Source: a virus. Taken from it: DNA of 32,673 nt. The DNA lies in IMG/VR virus record IMGVR_UViG_3300025305_000070, positions 1 to 32,673 of that record. The stretch is one strand, 5' to 3'. Positions within the stretch are counted from its first letter, which is position 1. Every line of letters starts with the position of its first letter. Shown here one piece after another: positions 1 to 5,271 of the stretch. The notes below the pieces were generated by a model, which was not told the DNA's origin, ran no database searches, and worked only from the letters and a program-made list of their open reading frames with translations. Made by a program: the position numbers and the translations under genes.

Positions 1-32
1 TTATCATCGCGAGTGGGGTGGAGGTGACCTCT

Positions 33-392
33 TTAGGCCCCCTCCCGGTTGAGGTATGCGTCCAAGGTCATCCGCTCTGCGTCGATCCGCTCTTCGTAGT
101 AATTGAGGTAGTCGATGATGACCATCGGCTCAGTGCCTTTGTCGAAAATATGGATGGTCTGACCGTTGACCTCTTTGCCGTCCTCGTCCCTGCCGAAACT
201 GGTTGTCATCGCGTAGGTGTTTTTCCCGTTGCGCGGTGCCATTGCATGAACGTGCCAACCCTCCGGGGCCTCTTGGTTGAAATACTTGCGGGGCTGTCCA
301 GTGGCGGGGCGGTATCCGACTCGCACCCGTGGCGGGCCTAGCCGTGTCGTCTCCCTCTCTTCGCGTGTCATCTGCATAAACGTGTCGGTCAT
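33..392 (-). CDS. Small phage protein of unknown function (119 aa)
   Basis: I do not recognise this protein. It is a small charged protein without a signal peptide or membrane segment; its middle carries a Gly-Arg-Asp-Glu-Asp-Gly turn followed by a strand-like stretch (TIHIFDKG), and the end (YYEERIDAERMTLDAYLN) looks helical. The start chosen is the ATG at 392, because an AGGAG ribosome site lies a few bases upstream inside a 37-bp repeat that also precedes the neighbouring gene; an in-frame upstream extension exists but would run through that ribosome site. The ATG overlaps the stop of a 14-codon mini-ORF by ATGA, suggesting coupled translation. It is last in a minus-strand cluster of small genes on the far side of the terminase. 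The reading frame and ribosome site are seen; function is unknown. Confidence 0.7.
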   Translation of the reverse strand: MTDTFMQMTREERETTRLGPPRVRVGYRPATGQPRKYFNQEAPEGWHVHAMAPRNGKNTYAMTTSFGRDEDGKEVNGQTIHIFDKGTEPMVIIDYLNYYEERIDAERMTLDAYLNREGA

Positions 393-425
393 CTCGGTGC
401 TCCTGTTGCGAAGGTGATTATCCAT
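389..425 (-). repeat. 37-bp direct repeat, copy A (leader with ribosome site)
   Basis: An exact 37-bp copy of the sequence at 633-669. Read on the minus strand it begins ATGGATAATCACC, contains AGGAGC and ends at the ATG of the 119-residue gene. Each copy supplies the ribosome site and start region of a different small gene, so it looks like a duplicated translation-initiation cassette. Confidence 0.9.
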
Positions 426-436
426 GGGTTGTTCAT
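389..436 (-). CDS. Possible 14-codon coupling or leader peptide
   Basis: Reading leftwards, an ATG at 436 opens a 14-codon frame (MNNPWITFATGAPR) that ends in TGA at 391-389. The ATG overlaps the stop of the 67-residue gene upstream as ATGA, and the stop overlaps the start of the 119-residue gene as ATGA. A strong AGGAGGGA ribosome site lies about seven bases before the ATG. Most of its length is the 37-bp direct repeat. It could be a translated coupling element that hands ribosomes from one gene to the next, or chance. Only the frame and ribosome site are seen; there is no evidence of product. Confidence 0.3.
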   Translation of the reverse strand: MNNPWIITFATGAPR

Positions 437-636
437 GGTGTCTCCCTCCTCGCGTCAAGGTTGGCGAAATACTCGTCTTCAGTGATGCCCTTCTTGAACT
501 CGTAGCCATCGCCCTGTCCGGTGGGCACCTCTTGGTAACACCTCTTGCAGCAGAGGGTGGCCTCAACGTAAGTCGAATAGGCCCCACAGCAATCGGTTAC
601 GCGCTGGCCTAATTCATCGTAGCGTGGGCTGCTCAT
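433..636 (-). CDS. Small putative zinc-ribbon protein (67 aa)
   Basis: The protein has four to five cysteines packed in its first half: a CC pair (TDCCGAY) and then CCKRC about 14 residues later. This is the spacing of a small zinc ribbon or rubredoxin-like knuckle. The acidic C-terminal half (ITEDEYFANLDA) has no motif I know. Such small ribbon proteins are common phage accessory proteins, often of unknown role. The start at 636 is preferred because the ribosome site AGGAG sits directly before it; a longer in-frame start at 669 lies within the 37-bp repeat, upstream of that site. It is followed by the coupled mini-ORF and preceded by two palindromes. Zinc binding is inferred from the cysteines only. 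Confidence 0.7.
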   Translation of the reverse strand: MSSPRYDELGQRVTDCCGAYSTYVEATLCCKRCYQEVPTGQGDGYEFKKGITEDEYFANLDARRETP

Positions 637-669
637 CTCGGTGCTCCTGTTGCGAAGGTGATTATCCAT
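633..669 (-). repeat. 37-bp direct repeat, copy B (leader with ribosome site)
   Basis: Identical to 389-425 over 37 bp, 244 bp away. It ends at the ATG of the zinc-ribbon gene. The bases on either side differ between copies, so the repeat boundaries are sharp. Confidence 0.9.
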
Positions 670-687
670 CTTCTTTAGCTAAAGAAG
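670..687. promoter_or_regulatory. Perfect 18-bp palindrome (operator or terminator stem)
   Basis: CTTCTTTAGCTAAAGAAG is a perfect palindrome without a loop. It lies between the stop of the 114-residue gene and the 37-bp leader of the next gene, next to a second palindrome. There is no T tract after it on the minus strand, so an operator or processing site is as likely as a terminator. Confidence 0.45.
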
Positions 688-689
688 AC

Positions 690-705
690 ATGTTTCGTGA
701 AACAT
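690..705. promoter_or_regulatory. 16-bp inverted repeat resembling a shortened parS
   Basis: ATGTTTCGTGAAACAT has 7-bp arms around GT. The bacterial ParB site parS is TGTTTCACGTGAAACA; the inner 14 bases here are the same two half-sites with two central bases missing. That phasing change would probably spoil ParB binding, so an operator for an unknown phage regulator, or a hairpin between two genes, is the safer reading. Confidence 0.4.
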
Positions 706-711
706 ACCGAT

Positions 712-1056
712 CTAGCCGCTACCCGCTATGCCATACCTGCGCCACGCAGTGGCATCGGTAACGTCCTTAATAGCACCGTAGCCGTAACGGTACCCGCCCC
801 GCGATATCTTGCGGGTGTACTCGCCAATGAATTGGCCCTCACGCCTAGCCCTAGCATTACTCTCGGAGTCGGGATCGTAGCTCGCTACAAAGCGAACTCC
901 GTACCTTTCCCATAAGTCATTGGTGAATCTGGCTGTGATTTTGTCGGCTGACGTTTGACATAACGAGCCGTCTACGGTACACGCGAATCGTGCCCGTCTG
1001 TAGGCACCGGGATTGATTAATCCCAGCTTCTCTGGCACTATATTGTAGCGCACCAT
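712..1056 (-). CDS. Unknown small phage protein (114 aa)
   Basis: I do not recognise the family. The protein is basic and rich in Arg, Tyr and Gly, with a C-terminal stretch of Arg-Gly-Gly-Tyr-Arg-Tyr-Gly-Tyr-Gly that could bind nucleic acid. Two cysteines (residues ~25 and ~33) lie in the first third. The start is supported by an excellent AGAGGAGG site six bases before the ATG. It is the first gene of the minus-strand cluster and sits head to head with the terminase small subunit with only 32 bp between the starts, so its promoter must lie inside or beyond the terS gene. Two palindromes follow its stop. Nucleic-acid binding is a guess from composition. Confidence 0.7.
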   Translation of the reverse strand: MVRYNIVPEKLGLINPGAYRRARFACTVDGSLCQTSADKITARFTNDLWERYGVRFVASYDPDSESNARARREGQFIGEYTRKISRGGYRYGYGAIKDVTDATAWRRYGIAGSG

Positions 1057-1088
1057 TGCCTCCTCTTTGGAAGGAATAGAGTACTGCT

Positions 1089-1529
1089 ATGGATACTTCT
1101 AAGGCTAAGGGCTTGCCCCTAACTCCAAAACAATCGGCGTTCGCTGGCTTCGTGGCTGAAGGAAAAAACTATACCGCTTCCTATCGCCTGGCGTATAACG
1201 CCAAGAATATGTCGAACAATGCGATCAGTATCGAAGGTTATAAACTCATGAAGAAAGAACACGTTAAACTTCAAGTCGATTTGCTGAAAGCAAATAACTC
1301 GACGGCTACCAAAGCACACGAACATACCCGCCAAGCTTGGATCCTAGAGCGACTCAAGGAAGAAGCACTGGATCAGGATAACAATGCTTCCACCCGTGTT
1401 CGGGCACTTGAATTACTAGGTAAAGGAGCCGGTCTGTTCGACTCCACTCAAACCGTGGTAGTAGAGAACCGTACACCTACCCAGATTGAAGCTGAATTGA
1501 GCGAGAAACTAGGCATACTGTTTGACTGA
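1089..1529 (+). CDS. terS: Terminase small subunit
   Basis: Small subunit of the DNA-packaging motor: it recognises the packaging site and hands DNA to the large subunit. The N-terminal block LTPKQSAFAGFVAEGKNYTA followed by a second helix and a conserved basic stretch (residues ~11-65) is the helix-turn-helix of the Terminase_2 type. A helical middle (residues ~75-115) fits the oligomerisation region, and the C-terminal end (TPTQIEAELSEKLG) may contact the large subunit. The 146-residue length is typical. An AAGGA site lies 13 bases upstream of the ATG, slightly far. The large subunit is 1.8 kb downstream rather than adjacent, because a minus-strand gene and two regulatory stretches lie between. 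The family call rests on the N-terminal pattern and on the gene's position in the genome. Confidence 0.8.
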   Translation: MDTSKAKGLPLTPKQSAFAGFVAEGKNYTASYRLAYNAKNMSNNAISIEGYKLMKKEHVKLQVDLLKANNSTATKAHEHTRQAWILERLKEEALDQDNNASTRVRALELLGKGAGLFDSTQTVVVENRTPTQIEAELSEKLGILFD

Positions 1530-1567
1530 TAGCACCCACATAGGAGCAATGCTCTCTCTACTGTCTG

Positions 1568-1587
1568 GCATCTTTAGCGAAAGATGC
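1568..1587 (+). terminator. Hairpin downstream of terS
   Basis: The arms GCATCTTT and AAAGATGC close on a four-base AGCG loop, 39 bases after the terS stop. No T tract follows, so it is either a weak or factor-dependent terminator, or a 3' stabilising stem. Confidence 0.35.
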
Positions 1588-1594
1588 TGGCTAA

Positions 1595-1634
1595 AAACAG
1601 ATAGTCAGGTTTGACCCTGACTACCTGTACCGTG
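1595..1634 (+). repeat. 40-bp direct repeat 1 with internal hairpin
   Basis: This is the first of two exact 40-bp copies 75 bp apart. Inside it, ACAGATAGTCAGG pairs with CCTGACTACCTGT around a six-base TTTGAC loop (13-bp stem with one mismatch, which becomes a G-U pair in the minus-strand RNA). Confidence 0.9.
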
Positions 1635-1669
1635 CGTCCTAGCCTAATGATTTTCTTAGCACGGTCTCC

Positions 1670-1709
1670 AAACAGATAGTCAGGTTTGACCCTGACTACC
1701 TGTACCGTG
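1670..1709 (+). repeat. 40-bp direct repeat 2 with internal hairpin
   Basis: This second exact copy of the repeat at 1595-1634 has the same stem and loop. Two copies in phase-like spacing near terS would suit a protein-binding array; a pair of transcription stops is the alternative. Confidence 0.9.
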
Positions 1710-1793
1710 AAATAACTTCACCTGAGCCGTTCGCATCGAGTTCGATGCCCGCTTTAGCAGATTAAGAACGGTGGCCCCTCACGGACTCCGCTT

Positions 1794-1820
1794 TGACTGA
1801 CTGACTGACTGACTGACTGA
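1794..1820. repeat. TGAC tandem tetranucleotide tract
   Basis: This is a 27-base run of TGAC units (nearly seven). It lies outside any credible gene, beyond the terminator of the minus-strand gene. Copy number may vary between isolates by slippage. Confidence 0.85.
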
Positions 1821-1845
1821 GTAGGAACGTCCCCACAATACACAC

Positions 1846-1890
1846 AAAAAAAAAGGAAACGGAGGGACAGGTTTGATCCGGTCCCTCCGT
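1846..1890 (-). terminator. Rho-independent terminator of the minus-strand gene
   Basis: On the minus strand a 10-bp stem (ACGGAGGGAC at 1859-1868 with GTCCCTCCGT at 1881-1890) and a 12-base loop are followed within a few bases by a run of nine T (1854-1846). It lies 48 bp past the stop of the 291-residue gene. This is a textbook intrinsic terminator. Confidence 0.85.
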
Positions 1891-1937
1891 GGCCCTGCTC
1901 ACTAACTACAGCCGGTCCAGTGGTGGATTCTCTTAGG

Positions 1938-2813
1938 TTACTTCGCGAACAGAGCGGCTCGCTCCTCAGTAGTACCGTTCCTGAGAGTTTCAATTTCTGA
2001 ATCGGTATACTGATTCCTTGCCACACTCCACTTCGTGGCACTCTCGACAGCGGCTTTTTGCGTTTCCGCTTTCGTTCGCATGTCCACCATCCCAGCAGGG
2101 TTAAGCTTGCGGAATCTGGCCCGTACTTCCCTCCACTCTGGACCATTCTCCTCAGAAAGCTTTTTTACTGCTGCTTGAGCTTTCTGATACCTTGCTAGGG
2201 ATGCAGCGGCTTTTGCTACGGTGATGGTACTATTTTCGCCCGCTGTGCCTTTCTGTTCCTTCTGTCGGAACGTGATCGTTCGATCCTTCTCTTCCCAGTG
2301 TTTCGGGTTGAAAATGAGCGTATCGGTCATATCCCTAGCGTAGGTTTTAACCCTTCCCAGTGAAGCTTTATCCTTCTTAGCTTCCGCCAGGATACCCTCA
2401 GAACCCTCATCGGTACTGCATATATGCGACAGGTTCCAGAAGGGTTGCCAGTTTTGCTTGAGGGTCGTTTCCGCACCGTTGCGATAACCTGCAATCGCTT
2501 CCGATGCTGCCTCTCTGGTACGGGCTACCTTGGCCACTTTGTTCGAGTGAGTCGCCCGTAGGTGATTGTAATACTCAGAGAGAGAATGTCCAGCCTCCAA
2601 GATTCTAACTATCGAAAGCCGTAAGCTCTCACTCAGGCTGTTCTGTGCCTTGGAAGCTTCCGGAGCCGCCGTCTGTCGCCAATAATCAGCAACAGCCAAC
2701 AAGTCGCCCTCAGCATTCATCAAGTCCAGTTTGCCCATTACTTCGGGAACTTCTGTCACTTCGGGAACTTCTGTTACTTCGGGTACTTCGGGAACCACCG
2801 TTACGGTAGTCAT
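1938..2813 (-). CDS. Unknown protein in a moron-like unit between terS and terL (291 aa)
   Basis: I do not recognise this protein. Residues ~8-25 are a short tandem repeat (PEVTEVPEVTEVPEV), probably extended. The rest is mainly helical and charged, with coiled-coil-like stretches at ~150-175 (EAKKDKASLGRVKTYARD) and ~205-270 (AAASLARYQKAQAAVKKLSE onwards). No signal peptide or membrane segment is seen. The start at 2813 has a GGGAAG site nearby; an upstream in-frame start at 2999 would add 62 residues that read like untranslated DNA. The gene points against its neighbours and has its own terminator and a plausible promoter, the hallmark of a moron. It might be a regulator, an internal head protein or a host-interaction protein; none can be chosen from sequence. 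Confidence 0.75.
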   Translation of the reverse strand: MTTVTVVPEVPEVTEVPEVTEVPEVMGKLDLMNAEGDLLAVADYWRQTAAPEASKAQNSLSESLRLSIVRILEAGHSLSEYYNHLRATHSNKVAKVARTREAASEAIAGYRNGAETTLKQNWQPFWNLSHICSTDEGSEGILAEAKKDKASLGRVKTYARDMTDTLIFNPKHWEEKDRTITFRQKEQKGTAGENSTITVAKAAASLARYQKAQAAVKKLSEENGPEWREVRARFRKLNPAGMVDMRTKAETQKAAVESATKWSVARNQYTDSEIETLRNGTTEERAALFAK

Positions 2814-2949
2814 AGATTGCTTCCCTTGGTTTGCAAGTTTTATGAAACTTGTATGGGAAGAACCCATCCACTGGACCGGCTTGTCGGATGCACTCTGGCT
2901 CTTTGGCCAGCCACGAGGGTCTCTAAACCCTCTCCCACTTCCGACAGTA

Positions 2950-2969
2950 CCAAGCTCGCTTAATGTCAA
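2950..2969 (-). promoter_or_regulatory. Possible promoter of the minus-strand gene
   Basis: On the minus strand a perfect -35 TTGACA lies at 2969-2964. A TGGTACTGT extended -10-like element follows, but at a spacing of about 14 bp, shorter than the usual 17. It would give a transcript starting roughly 130 bases before the ATG. This is a weak call. Confidence 0.25.
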
Positions 2970-3003
2970 CGGCCAGTCAAGGGGTCTCGGTATATCCACA
3001 ATC

Positions 3004-3021
3004 TATGCATATTTATGCATA
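3004..3021. promoter_or_regulatory. Paired TATGCATA palindromes
   Basis: TATGCATATTTATGCATA consists of two palindromic octamers separated by TT, so the whole is nearly palindromic as well. It is probably an operator for a dimeric regulator; the target is unknown. Confidence 0.45.
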
Positions 3022-3039
3022 CTGGCTGACTCGGTGTGG

Positions 3040-3056
3040 TTGAGAATGGTTCTCAA
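3040..3056. promoter_or_regulatory. Fur-box-like palindrome 1
   Basis: TTGAGAATGGTTCTCAA contains TGAGAAT-G-GTTCTCA, a 7-1-7 inverted repeat like the Fur consensus TGATAATNATTATCA, with GAGAA/TTCTC half-sites seen in several proteobacterial Fur sites. A second site lies 35 bp away, centre to centre. Confidence 0.45.
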
Positions 3057-3070
3057 GTAGCGGAGTTCTG

Positions 3071-3095
3071 CTAGATGAGAATGGTTCTCAACTAG
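3071..3095. promoter_or_regulatory. Fur-box-like palindrome 2 with CTAG ends
   Basis: The core TGAGAATGGTTCTCA (3076-3090) is identical to that of the first site and is framed by CTAG on both sides, giving a 25-bp imperfect palindrome. Exact repetition of a 15-bp palindrome argues for a bound protein. Confidence 0.5.
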
Positions 3096-3222
3096 GACCG
3101 GGTACCCCGGACCCCCCCTTTTTTGCGCCGCGCTAGGCGCGGGGGGATAAGACGGTTTTGCTCGTCCCACGTCACGATTTCAAAACTGTTTGCGTTTTCC
3201 TGGCGTGTAGGTTCTATCTAGC

Positions 3223-3290
3223 TGGTATAATCTAGGTTTTTTGAAGTTGGTATATATCTGGTTGGTTTAATCTATCTGGTATATACTAGT
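3223..3290 (+). promoter_or_regulatory. Promoter region with four extended -10-like elements
   Basis: TGGTATAAT at 3223-3231 is a perfect extended -10 (TGnTATAAT); no good -35 is present, as is normal for that class. Three related elements follow: TGGTATATAT at 3248, TGGTTTAAT at 3263 and TGGTATATACT at 3277. The first could drive terL and the late genes. The repetition could mean tandem promoters or a recognition ladder for a phage factor. Confidence 0.5.
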
Positions 3291-3301
3291 ACTAATCTAG
3301 A

Positions 3302-3347
3302 AGAGGAGGGGGGGGTATTTTCTCAGGATTAGGCCCCCCCCTTTTCT
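3302..3347 (+). promoter_or_regulatory. G8/C8 inverted repeat in the terL leader
   Basis: AGAGGAGGGGGGGG at 3302-3315 can pair with CCCCCCCCTTTTCT at 3334-3347 (14 pairs including two G-U) around an 18-base loop. It ends 29 bases before the terL ATG. It may act as a transcription attenuator or as a barrier to translation; a terminal or packaging-related sequence is another possibility. Confidence 0.45.
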
Positions 3348-3376
3348 CGCGTAAAATTTTTATGTAATTTTTGAAA

Positions 3377-4864
3377 ATGGACATTGCTACGATACAGGAC
3401 CAAATCAGTTCACTGCCTGCCGATAGACAGCGTGAGATACTCGTTTTGCTTGACGAGTTATCCGACGCTCGTATCAGGGAAGAAGCGAACGACGACTTCC
3501 TGGCATTCGTGAGGGAAGCTTGGCCTGCCTTCATAGAGGGAAGCCATCATCGCGTGATGGCGGACGCATTCAATCGTATTGCAAGCGGCGATTTGAAGCG
3601 TTTGATCATCAACATGCCCCCACGCCATACGAAGTCCGAATTCGCGTCTCATCTGTTTCCTGCTTGGTATTTAGGAAAGTTTCCTGATCGCAAAGTGATT
3701 CAGACTGCTCATACTGCGGAACTGGCGGTTGGCTTTGGGCGTAAGGTTCGTAATCTCGTGGGATCTTCCGAATATGCTACGATGTTTCCCGGTGTCGCGT
3801 TGAGTGTAGACTCGAAAGCTGCGGGACGCTGGAACACCAACAAAGGTGGCGATTACTTCGCTATCGGGGTTGGCGGTGCCGTTACGGGTAAGGGCGCGGA
3901 CATCTTGATTGTCGATGACCCACATTCCGAACAGGAAGCGGCATTGAACGATCCCGATGTCTACAATAAAACTTATGAGTGGTACACTTCCGGTCCACGT
4001 CAGCGGTTACAGCCTGGTGGCGCGATTTGTCTGGTGATGACCCGTTGGTCGAAGAAGGATCTGACGGGTCAAATTCTGAAGGCTTCCATCCAAAGGGGTG
4101 GTGCGGACGAATGGGAGATTATCGAACTACCCGCGATCCTTCCTAGCGGCAAACCGTTATGGCCCGGATTTTGGCCATTGGAGCAACTTGAATCTCTCAA
4201 GGCGGAACTGCCGGTACCGAAGTGGAGTGCCCAGTATCAGCAAGATCCGACTTCCGAAGAAGGCGCGATCATCAAACGGGAGTGGTGGAAGGAGTGGAAG
4301 GAAAAGAAACCACCCGACTGCGAATTCATCATCCAATCGTGGGATACCGCATTTCTCGCGAAGGAGACCGCAGATTACAGTGCATGTACGACGTGGGGTG
4401 TTTTCTACACGGAGGACAATCAGGCCAAGATCGTTCTTCTAGATGCACTACAAGAACGTCTGGAATTTCCCGATCTGAAGGTTCGTGCGTATGAGATGTA
4501 CAAGGAATATAAACCCGACGCTTTTATCGTGGAGGCGAAGGCGGCGGGTAGTCCCCTGATCTTCGAGCTTCGCAGAATGGGAATTCCGGTTGCGGAATAC
4601 ACGCCAAGCAGGGGAAAGGATAAAGTTGCCAGGGTGAACGCGGTATCGGACCTCTTTTTCAGTGGGCACGTCTATGCGCCTAAAACCCGTTGGGCCGAAG
4701 AGGTGATGGAGCAATTTGCATCTTTCCCGTTTGGCGACCATGATGATCTGGTGGATTCCTCGACACAAGCGTTGATCAGATTCAGGCAGGGTGGTTTCAT
4801 CAATCTGGACAGCGATGACCCGTGGAATGATTTGCTACCCACTCGTAAGGCGGACTATTATTGA
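3377..4864 (+). CDS. terL: Terminase large subunit
   Basis: ATPase-nuclease motor that cuts concatemeric DNA and pumps it through the portal. The N-terminal ATPase has a Walker A-like loop MPPRHTKS (residues 80-87) and Walker B ILIVDD with D180-D181. The C-terminal RNase H-like nuclease shows its acidic residues at D323 (SWDTAF) and in GDHDDLVDS (D454, D456, D457, D460). The length of 495 residues is normal for the family. The start is uncertain: an ATG at 3377 is used, a TTG two codons earlier is possible, and neither has a clear ribosome site; a strong inverted repeat sits just upstream. It is the first gene of the uninterrupted plus-strand late module. The assignment is firm from the motifs. 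Confidence 0.95.
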   Translation: MDIATIQDQISSLPADRQREILVLLDELSDARIREEANDDFLAFVREAWPAFIEGSHHRVMADAFNRIASGDLKRLIINMPPRHTKSEFASHLFPAWYLGKFPDRKVIQTAHTAELAVGFGRKVRNLVGSSEYATMFPGVALSVDSKAAGRWNTNKGGDYFAIGVGGAVTGKGADILIVDDPHSEQEAALNDPDVYNKTYEWYTSGPRQRLQPGGAICLVMTRWSKKDLTGQILKASIQRGGADEWEIIELPAILPSGKPLWPGFWPLEQLESLKAELPVPKWSAQYQQDPTSEEGAIIKREWWKEWKEKKPPDCEFIIQSWDTAFLAKETADYSACTTWGVFYTEDNQAKIVLLDALQERLEFPDLKVRAYEMYKEYKPDAFIVEAKAAGSPLIFELRRMGIPVAEYTPSRGKDKVARVNAVSDLFFSGHVYAPKTRWAEEVMEQFASFPFGDHDDLVDSSTQALIRFRQGGFINLDSDDPWNDLLPTRKADYY

Positions 4865-5271
4865 CTGCAACCGGGGAAATGATGTCCAGAAAGGGACATG
4901 AGTCGTTTTCGAGGATGGTGTTACGCGACCGGATGTTGGGTGACAGCGAAAACACCAATTTCACGCTAGACTCTGACGGCGAGTGGCAGAAGGATCACGG
5001 CTACTCGACGGTTGGTTCTCATGTCGAGGCCACGGGTGAGGTTACGGTTCCCGCCAACTTCGCTGATGGCATTTCGGCTACTTGGAACATCAAGGTCGAA
5101 TCTAGTGTCAGCCCGGAGTACAAGAAGGAATACGACAATATACCTACGGGTACACCCGTCAGTTTCAGTATTCCGACGAATTTCGGCAGCACGAAGATCA
5201 CGATCAAGATTTTTTCTACGCGGGGTGGTGTTGATGAAGGTTGTGAAGGCACTATCCAGATGAGCGACTAA
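4861..5271 (+). CDS. Unknown late-module protein (136 aa)
   Basis: I do not recognise this family. After a short charged start (RKGHESFSRMVLRDRM) the protein is strand-rich with alternating polar and hydrophobic residues (ATGEVTVPANF, PVSFSIPTNF, TKITIKIFS), which suggests a small beta-sandwich. The start is open: TTG at 4861 overlaps the terL stop and has AAGGCGG seven bases upstream; ATG at 4879 or 4882 is the alternative. It ends one base into the next gene (TAATG), so the two are probably translated together. Its place between terminase and portal gives no firm role. Confidence 0.65.
   Translation: MTATGEMMSRKGHESFSRMVLRDRMLGDSENTNFTLDSDGEWQKDHGYSTVGSHVEATGEVTVPANFADGISATWNIKVESSVSPEYKKEYDNIPTGTPVSFSIPTNFGSTKITIKIFSTRGGVDEGCEGTIQMSD

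Larger units (their letters stand above)
1530..1937. other. Non-coding stretch between terS and a minus-strand gene
   Basis: There is no credible gene here. It contains a small hairpin (1568-1587), two 40-bp direct repeats that each fold, a TGAC tandem tract and the terminator of the minus-strand gene. These are listed separately. Its place beside terS makes it a candidate packaging or TerS-binding region, which is inference. Confidence 0.6.
2814..3376. other. Regulatory region upstream of terL and of the minus-strand gene
   Basis: This 560-bp stretch has no credible gene. It separates two divergent units. From left to right it holds a possible minus-strand promoter, a TATGCATA pair, two Fur-box-like palindromes, C and G homopolymer runs around a GC-rich hairpin (3112-3146), a ladder of extended -10-like elements and a G8/C8 inverted repeat. 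Confidence 0.7.

Noticed and set aside
1-32. A gene start at the left edge on the minus strand (ATG at 7-5)
   Set aside because: Only two bases after the ATG lie inside the window beyond a few codons' worth of context, and no ribosome site sits at a proper distance.
690-705. A functional parS site
   Set aside because: Two central bases are missing relative to the consensus and no parA or parB is visible; kept only as a parS-like palindrome.
1530-1760. tRNA gene suggested by repeated stems
   Set aside because: No cloverleaf, no T-arm consensus GGTTCRA in place, and the stems are exact direct-repeat copies instead.
1754-2146. Minus-strand 130-codon frame with a SVSQSVSQS stretch
   Set aside because: The repeat is just the TGAC tract read in frame; the frame runs through the terminator and overlaps a better gene in another frame.
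3112-3146. Rho-independent terminator at the C7-T6 stretch
   Set aside because: The T run comes before, not after, the strong GC hairpin on the plus strand, and on the minus strand it reads as A.
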